Positions 25,103 through 37,419 of a stretch of 64,000 nucleotides of DNA are shown one piece after another. This stretch comes from Homalodisca vitripennis (taxonomy: Eukaryota; Arthropoda; Insecta; Hemiptera; Cicadellidae): the NCBI RefSeq assembly GCF_021130785.1, contig NC_060213.1, positions 94,666,501 to 94,730,500 on the forward strand, read 5' to 3'. A model generated the notes under the pieces. The model saw only the letters and a list, made by a program, of their open reading frames with translations. It had not been told where the DNA came from and did no database searches. The translations under genes were made by a program, and so were the position numbers. Numbering within the stretch: position 1 is the first letter of the stretch; every line of letters begins with the position of its first letter.

Positions 25103-26800
25103 ATATTTTATCTGTCAAGGTATTACATAAAAATACACCTAACCACTCTTTTAAATTTAAAAAATTTACATTTTTTCTACGAAAAAAAATTGTTCAAAAA
25201 AAGTTTAAAGAAAAAAACATTGACGGGAAATTCTATTTACTCAGTGGCTAGGGTGGGTATAATTGAGTTTTTCCCCAAAAGAATTTGCCAATTTAGAACA
25301 TTTGCCCCATTTTAACAAATTATTCTTTTTAAAAAAAATTTCTATCTTTTTTTATAAAATTCTTAAATTATTATTTTAAAAAAAAAATATAACGTAGTTT
25401 TCATGTACAATTTAGTATAGGAAAGTGTTACACGTAAGATAAAAATATATTATCTTGAAGTTCCAGGGTTTTTTAAAAACTTATTGCAGTGTAAAGCTAG
25501 CTTAATTACGAATGTGTGTGTGTGGTGTGTGTGTGTGTGGGGTGTGTGTGTATTCCTTTATTAGTTAGAGTTTGATTTAGGCAATTCGTTTAGTTTTTAA
25601 GTAAAATAAAGTAAAGTGTTTTTTTAAAAGGGCAACGTTGGGCTAAGAAACCCCTAAAACACTTAACAGGAAACCAACGGCTGGAGGGAATTTCAAAAAC
25701 ACCGTCGATGGCCGGGGCGATTAGCTGCTTGAAAGTACAGAATCGTTAGAGGTCACCCAACCAAGAAATAGCCAGTTTGGGCTTGTTTGGGAAAGCCATG
25801 AAAACCCATTTATTTGGGGAAGTAATTTTAAAAAAGGTATTTTTTGCCAGATTTTGATAAAATTTAATCAATAAGATTTATTAGAAAATATTTTAGTGTC
25901 CCGTTTTAAAAACTATTTTTTTGTTATATCAGGAAACTTATGTTTAAAATTTGTAATATTTTATAAATTATTAGCAGATACCATTGGGGTTTAGCAATTT
26001 TTTAAAATCGAAGGGCACGTTTTCTTTGAAAAACATTTTGGTATATAATGGAGCCCCAAATTAAAAAAAACATAAAATATATGAGCAAAAAATTATTTAG
26101 TATCCCTGTTTGAGGTTAAAAATCAAATAATTCTTTTTAAAAATCGTCTTTTTATTAGGATTCCCCAACGTTATGCGACCCATATTGTGTTAATAGCCAA
26201 GCTTTGTCATTAACATAGCATATAAGTTATATATTTAAGGGATTAATTATTAGGTAGCGAAACAGGGGGTCTAATCTTTTTTAATAGTATTAATATCTCA
26301 AAACAGTTGGATACACAAGGCTTTATGTTTTAGAGCTTTTTAACATCAAAGAGTTCTGCGATAATGTATAAAAAGTGGGGCTAAGCATCTTTGAAAAAAT
26401 TATTTTCTAGGTATGTTTGTGACAAATTTTATTTTGTGCGGGGTGCACAAATTTTTTCAATAGGTTTTTTTTTTCGTTTTTTCTGCCAAAAATTTTAATT
26501 TATAGTGAAAGTTTCATTGAAAAACACACTGAAACCCCGTTTTCTTGGCCGTTGTATAGCGTACTCCATTTTTTTAAATTTAATACAACGTAAAAAACCT
26601 TATTTAATAGAAGATTTTTTTTGTATGGTTTCGCCATTTAAATTTACAACGAGTTAACAAAAAAAATAAATATTTAAATTTTTATGTAAATATTTGCGTA
26701 AAAATATGTGTTTTATTTAAAAAAATAAAACAATCAGTATTTTATTACTATGTAAAAAAAAATTGTATTAAGATGTTAATTACTGACATTTATACTACCA
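25103..26800. other. Homopolymer-rich, possibly low-accuracy sequence
   Basis: Downstream of the poly-C tract the sequence shows an unusual density of A, T and G homopolymers (for example GGGGTGTGTG, many runs of A7-8 and T7-9). Elsewhere such runs are less common. No frame or element is recognisable. This fits an unpolished long-read stretch, but it may be genuine low-complexity DNA. Confidence 0.4.
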
Positions 26801-27662
26801 AAAATTAAGTAATAGTTTAAACAATTAAATTAAAGCTTCTTAACTTCATTAACCTTTCTGGTAATAAATGGCTGTGTTTGAACAAAACTAATTAAATAAA
26901 GAAATAAACATAAATATTTGATTGATTACAGCCAACATAATTAGCTATGATTAAAGCGAGTTGAATGATATGACTTCTGTTTTTTTTATATTTACTGAAG
27001 TAAAACACGCTAAAAATTATATTTCTTTTATGGAGTGAAATATTCAGTTAATAATTGTTTTGCACCGGAATATCGTTTCTGAACGTTGGGGTAAAATATA
27101 AAATATACACGACACTCTTTTGACAGCTACACCAGCAGTGTTGTTTTCCTGTAATATCTGGAACGTGAAATGTTCCTATCAAATTGTTTAATTCAAGAAT
27201 TCCAACTTGTTTTTAACACTTGTATGAGTGTTTAAATTGTCCGGTTTCTCTACACACACTATTAACGACAAGAATATGAAGTATTGTTTTTAAACGAACA
27301 AGTTTGAATTATTTTAATAATAAAGATGATATACAAAAGAGAACACAAAAAAATAGTTAATAAACGCAACTGAAGTAGCTTACATATTTTAAAGTTCATA
27401 AAAAAGCGTCATTTATTTGGAAAACTGCATTTTGCTTATTTTACTTCCTATTTTTAAGTATGTATAATAATTATTAAATTGTTTTTAGATAAGAAAAAAT
27501 ATAAAATAATTAAGAAAACTCCATTGGATATCTTCTATTAGAGCTGGAATTAAAAATTTTCGTTAAATAAACTATAAGAGCTTTTTAATGATTGAACAAA
27601 AGAATAATATAATTTGTACTTATATTGCTTTAATATATTTTTATTACATATATGTGTGCGTG

Positions 27663-27665
27663 CGC

Positions 27666-27752
<87 letters not shown>
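27663..27752. repeat. (CG)n(TG)n microsatellite
   Basis: About nine CG units followed by about 36 TG units. It generates spurious open frames on both sides. Confidence 0.97.
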
Positions 27753-27754
<2 letters not shown>

Positions 27755-27864
27755 GAGTTCTTTTCTTTATGTAAAATTTTTACAAAAAATTATACAAGTG
27801 AAGTTAGAATTTTAAATGATCCTCTTTCTTGTAATTTTACACGTATTCTCGTATTCACGTTGAG

Positions 27865-28050
27865 ACGACGCGTGTTGCTTTACCATAAGTTCTCACCTTG
27901 TAGCGTGATCCTGTGTACTTTAATTAAAACCAATTATACATCCTACAGGTTGGCACCTTTAGGAAGTCCCCGTCCGTAATACATCAACCGACCGTTACCG
28001 TTATCACTCCTGGCCTTGTTTGTAGAATATAGTGCTTCTGCGTGTTCATG
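27865..28050 (+). repeat. Inverted dispersed repeat, right member
   Basis: Plus-strand partner of 24470-24665: CTCACCTTGTAGCGTGAT, TACATCCTACAGGTTGGCA, CCGTCCGTAATACATCA, TTATCACTCCTGGCC. Arms are diverged and about 3.2 kb apart. They may be independent copies of one family or the decayed ends of one larger element. Confidence 0.7.
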
Positions 28051-31009
28051 GTTTATGCGTACTCTTTTTTACAAATAGGTCAACCATAAAAGAGTATAGT
28101 TTGCTGACAAACAATATTATTCCATAAAAGGCCACTTTATGATTGTAAGTCATGTTTAAAAATGTTTATATATTGTTATTATTGTGGTTGTAGATAATAA
28201 TTGTATTCTTTTCATTTGATCCTTGCGATAAATTGAGTTACATTTGTACCTCTGGCATTTCTTACCAAATTAAATACTGTTTTGTGGTACTGTTTTATAA
28301 ATATTATATATTTTCAACAATAATATAAAATATGTCAAACTAGATACAATATTTCCTTGCTCTTAGCAATTTGTCTGTATATTCAGAAATATGGTGATAT
28401 TCAGGTGTTAGGTTGTTGCCTAAAGTGTGGCCTACCACTAAATACCGTAGGTCAAGAGCTCTAAACAGCACAAACTTATAAAGTATCGCAATAAAATAAC
28501 CACCAAATTCCTCACAGTCATTATAAACTTTCTCTACCCTCTTCACAAAAAATAACTAGCTATCCCTATACTCAATTATTTTATTTCATTACATATTTGT
28601 GCATTTTTGGTGTTTAGCAACGTAAATGACAATAATAATTAGTTGATTTTACTCATTCTTAGATATTTTTTTTCTGTAGTTGCGGATAAATAATGATATT
28701 CAAGTCTTAGATTCATGCCCCTAGTGAGGCCTATACTGAACTGTAGGTTAAAACTGCATCAACGGAACGGCTGTGGGAAAGCTCAAAATTATGACGAAAA
28801 GCGAACGCATTTCTGTCTTGTAACCTACTTTGACGTCGACATCAATTTTAACTCTTTCCGAGGCTAATATGAATGACATTGGCTGAAATATTTTAAATTA
28901 CATTAAAAATGTGCGCATGTTTCGTACATACATTTCAGACCCTCCAATACGCAAGGCTAAAATCTGGATCATGTAAGTGTGGATCTTAAAAGTATCAATA
29001 ATTTACAAAAGCAATAGTTCATTTATGTATTTCTTTAAAAAGTTGAATTTCTTTATATACGAATATAATAAGAGCCCCTTGTAAAAGGGGTCCATACCTA
29101 GATCAAGGCTCGATACTATCTTCCTCAGCTGTATTTTTAGTCTGCTTACGTTGTGTCTGATAATCAAACATACTTAATCAGGATCTGATTCAAAGCAACA
29201 AATAGAAAGGAGAAAAGAGAAAAATGCTTGGAAAGAAATTTATATTACTAGAAAAGAAACCATATAGTATGAAACTTGTATATCTAGCTTAATTTTGTTT
29301 GTTCATTTAGCTCCACCACTTAGAAACCACTCATTGCACCTATCTTTGCACTTGCTTTTGGAGTGACAGGAAATTCTGGATGTTTAAGGTAAGGCGTAGA
29401 GGTTGCAACCTGTCCAGAACTTAAGAGGAAAATATCGGACTATATCTCAATCATGTCTCCTTAGGTTTAAGAGATGGCTATCCTCTCCAGCTAAAGGGGG
29501 ATAGGGAACATCTCTCTTCATGTCCCAGCTAAACATAGAATTTAATACAAATGGTACTTCATCCATTCCAACGATTAAATTCTTTAGAAGACTAGACAGT
29601 AAAAAAAAACTAGACCCATCAAAATTAGCTGTTCCTACTTTAGGTCCAACTGGGTAAAAAACATTCAGAATGCTTTTTCCAAGAGTTATAATAATAATAA
29701 TACAAACGTGAAATTTTGCTTTCACTCAACGAAAAGAACCTACTAGTTTTTTTCCTCATTGATATTATTCTCAAATAGTTTAATTTTTTACATAAATGAT
29801 GTGTTCGAGTAAATTCTATTTCCGAAGAAAATTTTGAGTTTGCCTTCGTGCGCTACTTAAGAAAATATTTTGGAAAGGTTTTATTTATTGCCATTATAAT
29901 TTCCGGCGGTCACAGTAGTATAACTTCTTGTTCCATAATATTTTTGCCTTTTTTCCCTATAAAAACATATATGTATAGACACACGGCTCTTATAAGCCTA
30001 TTTCTGTGAAATGGCAACTAACATGAGTTTCATAACAGTCTTTAAATGTATAGTAGAAGTTAGATTGATTTCTGTTCTGTACTTGCACTGCTAGCAGTTA
30101 CATACTGCTTTGCACGAAATTTAGTAAGCACTGCACATGTATGACCACTGCTGGTTAAGTGAATTATGTTTCTGACGCCAATTTTGAGTTTGAATTATTA
30201 CCAAAATCAGGAAAATATGTAAAAATTGTTATATTTATGACCATTGAAATTTAACTTCGTTCCTAGTGTTTATTGTTCCAGAGTAGATTATGCTTTCTTT
30301 CCCCATCAAAGTATATATATATATCACGGATAAAGAAAGCCTACTTCTTGCCAAAATGCAACAAATATACGTTTAAAGAGACTTTAAATTTGTAGTAAGT
30401 GTTAGATAATAGCTTAGATTTTTATATCTAGTGCTTAATATGTACTAATTTAATTTTTTCCAAGTAAATTATCAATTACAACATTTACGTGTTTGATTCT
30501 CCATAAACTGAACCAATATTTTTAGTACATAAGAAGCTTGAATTGGTACATTAATACAAATTGCGCAGTCCATTAAACTTTTACCTAGCATGCTTTTGCC
30601 GACAACTTCAAAGGAAGTCTTCGAAGTCTAATTCAGACTATCTTATAGTTTAGGACATTTTCTAGGGCATATGCATCTTTACAGTATTGCTGCATATCTA
30701 AAAACTACATGAAAACAGGAGATTTCACTTTAGAGAATATACGCAACTACAAATATAAACAAAATTGAAAATATTGGTAAATTTATTGAAAAATATGATT
30801 GTGCAATATTTTACACAGAACAGTCTATTACATTTGGACAGACATTAGATTACAATTTTCAGGGGAATAGGTTGAAATTTTTAGGCGTGAGAGCAAAACA
30901 AACAAGTACACTTCGCATTTATAATACTATTGGGATACACAAAAAGAAATCTAAAAAAGCACAGTATTTTCAATGAGTATTGCAAGATAAAGTAATTATA
31001 TTTTGTTAT

Positions 31010-31165
31010 AATGTATCTTACCCTAGCAGATTCCGAGCGAGCGATTCTAAAATCTCAGGCCGTATAATTTACACACTCAGTGATGACTCGACCCGCCTGC
31101 ACCGTGTAATTGCGTATAAATCACTAACAGAAACACGTTTTGCTTTTACACCAAAAATTGCTCAT
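31010..31165 (+). repeat. Dispersed repeat family, member 3
   Basis: Contains GATGACTCGACCCGC, CACCGTGTAATTGCGTATAA and ATCACTAACAGAAACACGTT, matching member 2 block by block. A 106-codon open frame (30980-31300) overlaps it but looks incidental. Confidence 0.55.
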
Positions 31166-31569
31166 CTGCTTTTAAATGTTCTTTATATTTTATTTTGTAC
31201 GTTCAATAATACTAGTAAATATTCTTGGTCAAATTCATTCAAAATATCCTTCTATAATTTCCCCTCAAACTTACTAGAATATAGTAGCAAAGTAACGTGA
31301 TCATGCTTTAAAATATTATGTATTATACCAAGTTGTTTGACATGTGTTGATATAGTCATATATGGAATCCTTGTAACTGTAGAAACCAGTGGAACTTATA
31401 ATGGAGGAGGAATAAAAAAAGCGTATATGTTTAAACATTGACTCAGATAATGTCCAAAATATTTTTTCATAAATAATATGTAATTATATAATAATGTTAT
31501 TCAGATACAGAATATTATGAAGATATTTATTGATAAAGTTGTGTTTCTATTTGTAAAAATTCACCACCC

Positions 31570-32490
31570 TTGCTCAAACTACCGAAGATGGCATACCGCT
31601 CCCTTGCTATTGAAGTGCAACCAAAAAGCATTGTTCAGCAGTTCAGATGAATCCTGCACATCACACATTCTACAGAGCGGGTCCTCCTGAAGGATGCCAA
31701 CTCTGTAAAGATGCTTCCTCAGGTGACCATGTCCCGTGGTCAGACCTATAACCCGAGAAGACATAGATCTATTTAGTGAAAGAAGATCCAGCGCCACACT
31801 GGAGGAAGGCGACTGTAATACCATTCTGCTCATTCTCATGCTCGGCTGCAACCACCACCTTCTCTCATGTTCTGCGCGACCCCATTTCGAGACAGTCCCA
31901 AAGTAAGGATTCACACCTTTGAACACAGCAGAGCGGTTGAGGACCCGTCATAATTGACGTTGAGCCCCAGTTGGCCAGGGCATCAGGTCTTTCATTCCCA
32001 GGGATCTCCCATTGACCAGGAACCCAACAAACGGTCACATTGTTCTTTCTGGTAAGGGAGGAAACGGCTTGATAGCAATCCCAGACTAGTTTGGATTTAA
32101 TCACACAAGAGTTCAGCGCCATCAGTGCTATCTGTGAAAATGTTAATCATCTTTCTCCTATATCGCAGACGAAGACTCTCACGAGCACATTCCATAAAGG
32201 CTGCAACCTCCGCCGGAAAAACCGTAGGCCACGGAACCACACTTTTTGTTTTAGAGCCATCTGTAAACCATTGAAGCTCCGCTGGTGGAAGATGTTTCCA
32301 TCCCTCCGACCAATCATCCCTAGAACCTATCACAATCCTAAAGGGTTTATCAAAGGTATACTTTTGTGGCATCTGATCAGAGATCATGTGAAGAACATCC
32401 TCCTGAAACAGGATGCTAATTCTATGCTAATAAACTGCCCCAGCCTCATAGAATTTTGTTTTTCAGAAGCCAATATTTCTCCAACAGTAT
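31570..32490 (-). pseudogene. LINE remnant: RNase H domain and C-terminal tail
   Basis: Three minus-strand frames (32387-32097, 32122-31865, 31926-31579) cover one protein broken by frameshifts. The first has the RNase H strand LQWFTDGSKT with its Asp, then FPAEVAAFMECA with the catalytic Glu, then NIFTDST with the next Asp. The second has VCWVPGQWEIPGNERPDALA, the final RNase H block (GNERADALA-type), with a degraded WVPGH histidine. The third contains the post-RNase H tail, LRKHLYRVGI and DPLCRMC. This order is typical of I/LOA/Jockey-superfamily LINEs with RNase H. RT and endonuclease are not seen upstream. Confidence 0.85.
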
Positions 32491-33689
32491 GTTGCGGGTA
32501 CCAATTGACTCACTGACCATGGACCATGGGAGAGTGTCGACCCGATCCAGCTCAATCTAGGATGCTGTGTCGATGGCCAATTGGTGAACGAAAGCCGGAA
32601 CCACGTACTGCATCAGCAGCGTCACTTTTTGGTGGAAGTTGAAGGACAGACGCCTGAACCTGGTGGCTGACAAACAGAAGACGTCTAGGTGCTGTCGGTT
32701 CTTGAACCCATTACGGCTGGAGAATGGAAATCCCAGTTAGCCGAAGGTAGATCCCGCGGCGTATACTTTGAAAGTTGACCCTGGATGGTTATGGTGGATC
32801 GCGATATATTGGATGTAGCCCTGTAGTCACCACTCGGTTCGGTACTCCTGGTCTTGCAGCCGCAGCAATCGATTCTCCTCCTCTGTCCAGAGGTCGGAAA
32901 CTCTTAATAAAGGGCCGTGCCAGCTTGTCCACGTTTCGGGCATCTGGTTGGTATGTGTTGCGGTGCAGTGTCAGACCCGGCTGGGTGGAGTCTGTTCTCC
33001 CGCAGCTTCAAGCGAACGTATCAGCTGCGGGAGAGGCGGTGGTCCTCTGCACCACGCATAGTGGGTCGCTATACAATTCCACCTTCGGTTCAGCGATTGG
33101 TATTTTGTGTACCGAAAAACGGAGATGATTCGGAATCCTGGGACAGATGATGGTTTATGATATATACCGCCCTGGTGAACTAGGAGCGGCACAGGTGGCA
33201 GATGGACTCCACTTACGGGTAAGTAAAAATTGCGATCTCTTCCTGGTCCTTGCCAGTAGCCTAGACTGGGGCGATGTCATCACCGCCTCTCTACCTTGGC
33301 AAAGCTACCTCCCCTGGGGGCGCAAGAGGGTATACTAGGATTTGTTGCTAGATTTTAGAACAGGGTTTTAATTTGTCCCCGTGGTGTTGACTCCCTAGAT
33401 AAGTTTAATTTGTAGGGGACTGTCCCCTTTTAAGGCCCCAAGTTTTGGCCACCCCTCAGGGTGTTTACAACCTCCCATTAGAATTTAACAGAATTGTATT
33501 ACACCATTGTAAATGTACAGTATGGCCCCCTGGGGCCCACAGGAGTATTTCGGAAAACTACTCCTATAGAAGTAATACACAGGCGGCGTTTAAGAACTTA
33601 AAAACTTTTGAGATGTCAACATCGATTAACAGCAATAAAGTAAATTTTTCATATTTTTGTGTGTGAAAGTGAAAACATCATGTAGATAG
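32491..33689. other. GC-richer repeat-derived block of unknown identity
   Basis: About 1.2 kb with higher G+C than the flanks and several modest overlapping frames (32775-33128, 32917-33150, 33147-33338). None shows a domain I recognise. It sits directly upstream of the R1-type LINE on the same strand, so it may be that element's 5' UTR. It could also be the upstream part of the minus-strand LINE. The composition changes sharply at both edges. Confidence 0.45.
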
Positions 33690-33731
33690 GCGTATTTAGG
33701 AAGAGAACATGTGAAAGAAGAAGCCAAAATG

Positions 33732-35208
33732 ATGTCGGATGTAAAGAAGGAGAAGGAGAGAAGAAAGTTGGAAAGGAGAAGGAAAAAAGGGAAAGTGAAA
33801 TGAGAGGGAATGAGAGGATATAATGGGAGAGAAAGAGATTGAAGCATAGGTGAACACAGGCAAAGATGGAAAGAGATTATACTCAGAGTAGGGAAAGAAG
33901 AAGGATAGAATAGAGAGAGAGAATGCGGAGAGGGAGGAGAAGGATAGGATTAGAAATGAGGTAGAGAGACAGGAAGGAGAGAAGAAGGATAGGGAGAGGA
34001 TGGAATTTGAGAGACAGATCTTGGCACAGCACTCGAGAAGAAGTAATCTTGAGGGGTCACCACAGGCAGGGAGACAGTAAAGAAGTGGAGAAGAAAATAA
34101 GTCGGAAGAATAGGCGACTTGCCATGCAGGAGGAGACAAAACTAAGGAAGAAACAAAGAAGAGAAAGACAAGAGAGGAAGAAAGCCCAGCGAAGGAAAAG
34201 ACGAAGAACAGGAGCAATAAACCCTGTGATGATGAAGAAGAAGGTATAGTAGAAATGGAGATTGGAGGAGAGAAAACAGGATTTGAAGATGGTAAGCAGG
34301 ATGAAGGAGCAGGTGAAGTATAAGACGGTTGAGCAAGGTACAGTCGGTGAGAGAGATGAGGAAGGAAGTTAGGAAGATGGAATTGGAGAAGGAGTGATCG
34401 GAAGAGAGAGTAGAGGAAAGGAGAGAGATAATCAACATGTTGAGCGGGATGGCTATGGAATGAAGTCGAAGTGAAGGAGAAGTAATAGTAAGAGAAGGAG
34501 TATCCTTTGCACAGATCGTGAGAGAGGAAAGGAAGAATAAGTAGCCCCTGATAGTAACAGGCACCAGAAGCGAGTCGATGAAGACCCCGAATGTTGTCAT
34601 CATTAGGAAGGAAGGCAAGGAGAGTGAAAAGGTAAGGAAGAGGATGAAGGAGGTCGTGTTTTCATAGGAAAGAAAGGATTTAAGTAAGGAGGATTGACGA
34701 AGATCAGGAATGGAATAGCGTTGGATGTAGTATCGAGGGAGGAGGTGAAGAGGATGATTGAGAGCGAAGAGATTATGAAGGCAGGGATGGAAGTAAAGGA
34801 AGAGGCCTATTGTGATGATCTATGATGTGGAATTACCTTTGTATAATGAATAAAATGTATGGAATACATAAAGGATGTGTAAATAGAAAAAAAATACGAA
34901 GGAAGACATACAACATTAAGACTAGGATTATGGAAGGAAAGGGTGATAGGAGGAAGAAGCTTGGGAGTTTGGTTAGTAGTGTGGTAGGATTAGAAATGCG
35001 TTAAGGAAGAAGGAGAGAATTTTTCGAATGAACGTCTATAAAAATAAAGGACTATGTTGACCTGACTCGCTGGTACCAGTGCCTGAGATTTGGCCATGTG
35101 GCAAAATTTTGCAATGTTACGAAATCGTGTCCCATAAGTTCTGAAGAATACGATATCAAAGATTGCAAGCAACCGGAGGATTGTGCCGTTGAAGTGCGTC
35201 AACTGTAA
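33732..35208 (+). pseudogene. R1-type ORF1 (gag-like) remnant with CCHC region
   Basis: Broken frame rich in Lys, Arg and Glu. The clearest piece is 34007-34249, which is strongly basic and would be coiled and RNA-binding. The C-terminal part encodes WYQCLRFGHVAKFC (35071-35112), a CCHC zinc knuckle in which the first cysteine appears replaced by tryptophan. It is followed by a second Cys-rich stretch, IKDCKQPEDCAV, and a stop at 35206. R1-clade gag proteins end with such knuckles. Antisense frames over this region (33626-34618) are shadows caused by purine bias. Confidence 0.7.
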
Positions 35209-35386
35209 ATAAGGATGGGAGGACTGACCTGAAACCATGGACGTCAGATAGATGGAGTGTCCGGTGTTTTGATGAGTGGAAAGAAGGTACTTGGAGTCCA
35301 TAGATTTTGAGGATTAGGGTCGGTCAAAGTGAACTGTGGAAGAGGTGTGATTGCGAAAGGTGAGTTTTTGTTGAATTACGAAGAGA

Positions 35387-35960
35387 GTGGCTGTTGTTTG
35401 GTCAGTTTTGCAGAAACCATACATGAAAGAAGGACGATTCGCGGCTGCTGGAGTGAAGTTGCTACAGGACAGAAAGGTGAGTGACGAAAAGGTATTGGTG
35501 GCTGTTGCGGTGTTGGATGAGAGAGTGCAGGTTTTTGGGAGAAATGATGAGTCAGATAGGGGTTGTATGGTCGTGGACGTGAGAGTGTGTGATTGTGATT
35601 TGACTGTTGTGAGTGTGTATTGCAGAGGCCACGAAGATATCCGGGAGAGTCTGCAGAAACTTGGGAGAGTCTTGAGAAAAAGAAAAGGAAGGAAGGTTTT
35701 CATTGCAGGTAACTTCAATGCGATATCGGAGCTGTGGTTTGCGAGTGATTTGAATGAAAGTGGTGAGAGAGTGAAAGAGTTCGTTATGACTGAGGGACTG
35801 GAAGGGATGAATGAGAGGAGCAAATAGACATCTGTTGAAGGTACGAGAGGGAGGATGTCAAACATTGATATCAAACTTGCACCAGATGACATTTGTAGGT
35901 GGTTCACGGGATGGAGGGTTTGGGCAGAACTAATTAGCGACCATCGGATGATGATTAGAG
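35387..35960 (+). pseudogene. R1-type endonuclease domain remnant
   Basis: A 146-codon frame (35387-35827) plus a continuation in another frame after a stop. It shows the AP-endonuclease-like core: VVSVYCRGHEDI, then VFIAGNFNAISELW (the usual GDFNA with Asp changed to Asn), then the distal block WRVWAELISDHRMM containing the conserved SDH. These position the domain as the target-nicking endonuclease of an R1-clade ORF2. The Asp-to-Asn change and the internal TAG argue against activity. Confidence 0.8.
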
Positions 35961-36059
35961 AGATGAGTTTGAAAAGAGGAGAAGTAGAAGGTGTAGTTGT
36001 GGATGTCACAAGGTGGAATGTTAGGAGGGCGAATTGGCAGAGATGTTGGAAGGTGATGG

Positions 36060-36064
<5 letters not shown>

Positions 36065-36121
<57 letters not shown>

Positions 36122-36220
36122 AGATCTCGGGAGAGTCAGAAGATAGAGAGAGGAGTAGAAGAGCGATTTTGAGATGAGAAGAGAGAGAGAGATGAGAGAG
36201 GAGAGAGAGAGAGAGAGGGA
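36065..36220 (+). repeat. (GA)n tracts inside the R1-type LINE
   Basis: Two GA-rich runs (about 36065-36121 and 36180-36218) lie between endonuclease and RT remnants. They probably expanded from the purine-rich coding strand. Confidence 0.9.
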
Positions 36221-36699
36221 GATGAGCAGAAAGGCGAAGAGAAGGAGAAGGGAATTGAAGAGATGAGGGAAGGAGAGGAAGATTCGTGGGGCCAATCTAA
36301 TAGGCTGATAGGTGGAAAGATCAATAAGGAGGTGTTATTAGGATTGGTATTGAAGTATAATGGACAGTTGATGCGATGAGTATAGTTGATGCGATGTGTG
36401 AATTTCTGAGGGTCTTGGTTCTTGACGACACAGAGGAGGAGGATGATGATGGTCATATAGAAAAAACAGACAGGATGGTATATAAGTGAACGAGGGAGAA
36501 GATGTACGACATTTTACCTAACAGGAGACTTATTGAGCGATAGAGAGAATCAAGAATAGGAAGGCACCTGGAATAATAAAGGGACGACAGAATAAAGGGA
36601 GAAATGCTGAAGGAAGCAAGAAGAGCCGTAGGAGAAGTGATACTGAGAGGCGGGAATGAGGTTCTATAAGAAGAAAGATTTTCAGAGAGATGGAAAAAG

Positions 36700-37340
36700 G
36701 GTCTGGTGAAAGTATTCCTGAAAGGTAAGGAAAAAGATCTGAAGCTGGTAAAGAGCTATCGGCCGGTCACCATACTGCCTGTCATGGGGAAATTAGTTGA
36801 ACGGGTAAAATTAATCAAGAGATTTCATCAGAGAGTTCTGATTCAGAGAATAGGAGAGAGGCAGTACGGCTTCAGATAGGGGCGTAGTACGGTGGATGCA
36901 CTGGCTAGTATGGAGACCGTGATGGAGGAGAGATACGTGATGAGAGTTTTCATGAATATTGCAGGTGCATTTGGAGGAGCCTGGTGGCCAGAGATTTTAG
37001 AGGTGCTTAAGATATGGAGATGACTGGGAAATATATGGAAGGTGGTAAGAGACTATTTTAGGAATAGGGAAGTCAAGATTGACATAGGAGGATCGACAAG
37101 TGGAAAGAGGGTAACCAGGGGATGCCCGCATAGATCGATTCTGGGATCCCTTCTTCGGAATGTGCTTTTTGAAGGTGTGCTGGGACTAGACATCGGTCCC
37201 AGTGCTGAGGCTCTGACCTATGCAGATGATTGCTTGGTGCTGGTGGGAGGAAGGAGTAGAGTCTGGGAGAAAGAAGAGTAAGAGAGGTGATGTCTACGGT
37301 GAAGGCGTGGTGTGACGGCAGGAAGCTCAGGATATCGGCC
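36700..37340 (+). pseudogene. R1-clade reverse transcriptase remnant
   Basis: RT motifs in order: SYRPVTILPVMGKLVE, RQYGFR followed by an in-frame TAG (36877) where R1 elements have GRSTVDA, VFMNIAGAFGGAWW (the motif A region, expected Asp residues changed), an in-frame TGA at 37021, KRVTRGCPHRSILGSLL (motif B region), and YADDCLVLVGG (YADD at 37219-37230). The frame then ends at 37279. Fingers and thumb are incomplete. The similarity to the R1 clade is strong, but stops and altered catalytic residues make it a pseudogene. Confidence 0.85.
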
Positions 37341-37382
37341 TGAAGCATACCTGAAGTACGATAGTAGGTAAGGTGACTTTAG

Positions 37383-37419
37383 GATAAGTATAGACTCGGG
37401 GCTTGAGTCTATACTTATC
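37383..37419 (+). repeat. Perfect hairpin, 15-bp stem, 7-base loop
   Basis: GATAAGTATAGACTC, loop GGGGCTT, then GAGTCTATACTTATC, an exact complement. It lies just after the RT remnant. It may be a template-switch palindrome formed during decay. Confidence 0.9.

Larger units (their letters stand above)
22561..31569. other. Unique AT-rich non-coding interval
   Basis: No supported gene in about 9 kb. It holds two dispersed-family members (23695-23840 and 31010-31165), an inverted repeat pair (about 24470-24665 and 27865-28050), a poly-C tract, distorted sequence at 25.1-26.8 kb and a CG/TG repeat. A 92-codon minus frame at 29447-29725 is of ordinary composition but has no domain I recognise. 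Confidence 0.6.

Noticed and set aside
24994..25251. Proline-rich open frame
   Set aside because: Produced by the poly-C tract and followed by Lys/Phe-rich noise. It has no upstream gene context.
29447..29725. 92-codon minus-strand frame with normal-looking composition
   Set aside because: I cannot match it to any family and no neighbouring coding sequence supports it. It may be a transposon scrap, but there is not enough evidence to call a gene.
30980..31300. 106-codon plus-strand frame
   Set aside because: It overlaps a dispersed non-coding repeat whose other members have no conserved frame.
32091..32516. 141-codon plus-strand frame
   Set aside because: Antisense to the RNase H remnant, whose motifs are clear on the minus strand.
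33626..34618. Long Ser/Leu/Phe-rich minus-strand frames, membrane-protein-like
   Set aside because: Antisense of the purine-rich ORF1 of the R1-type LINE. Purine bias removes stops on the other strand. The same holds for 35314-36456 and 37073-37764.
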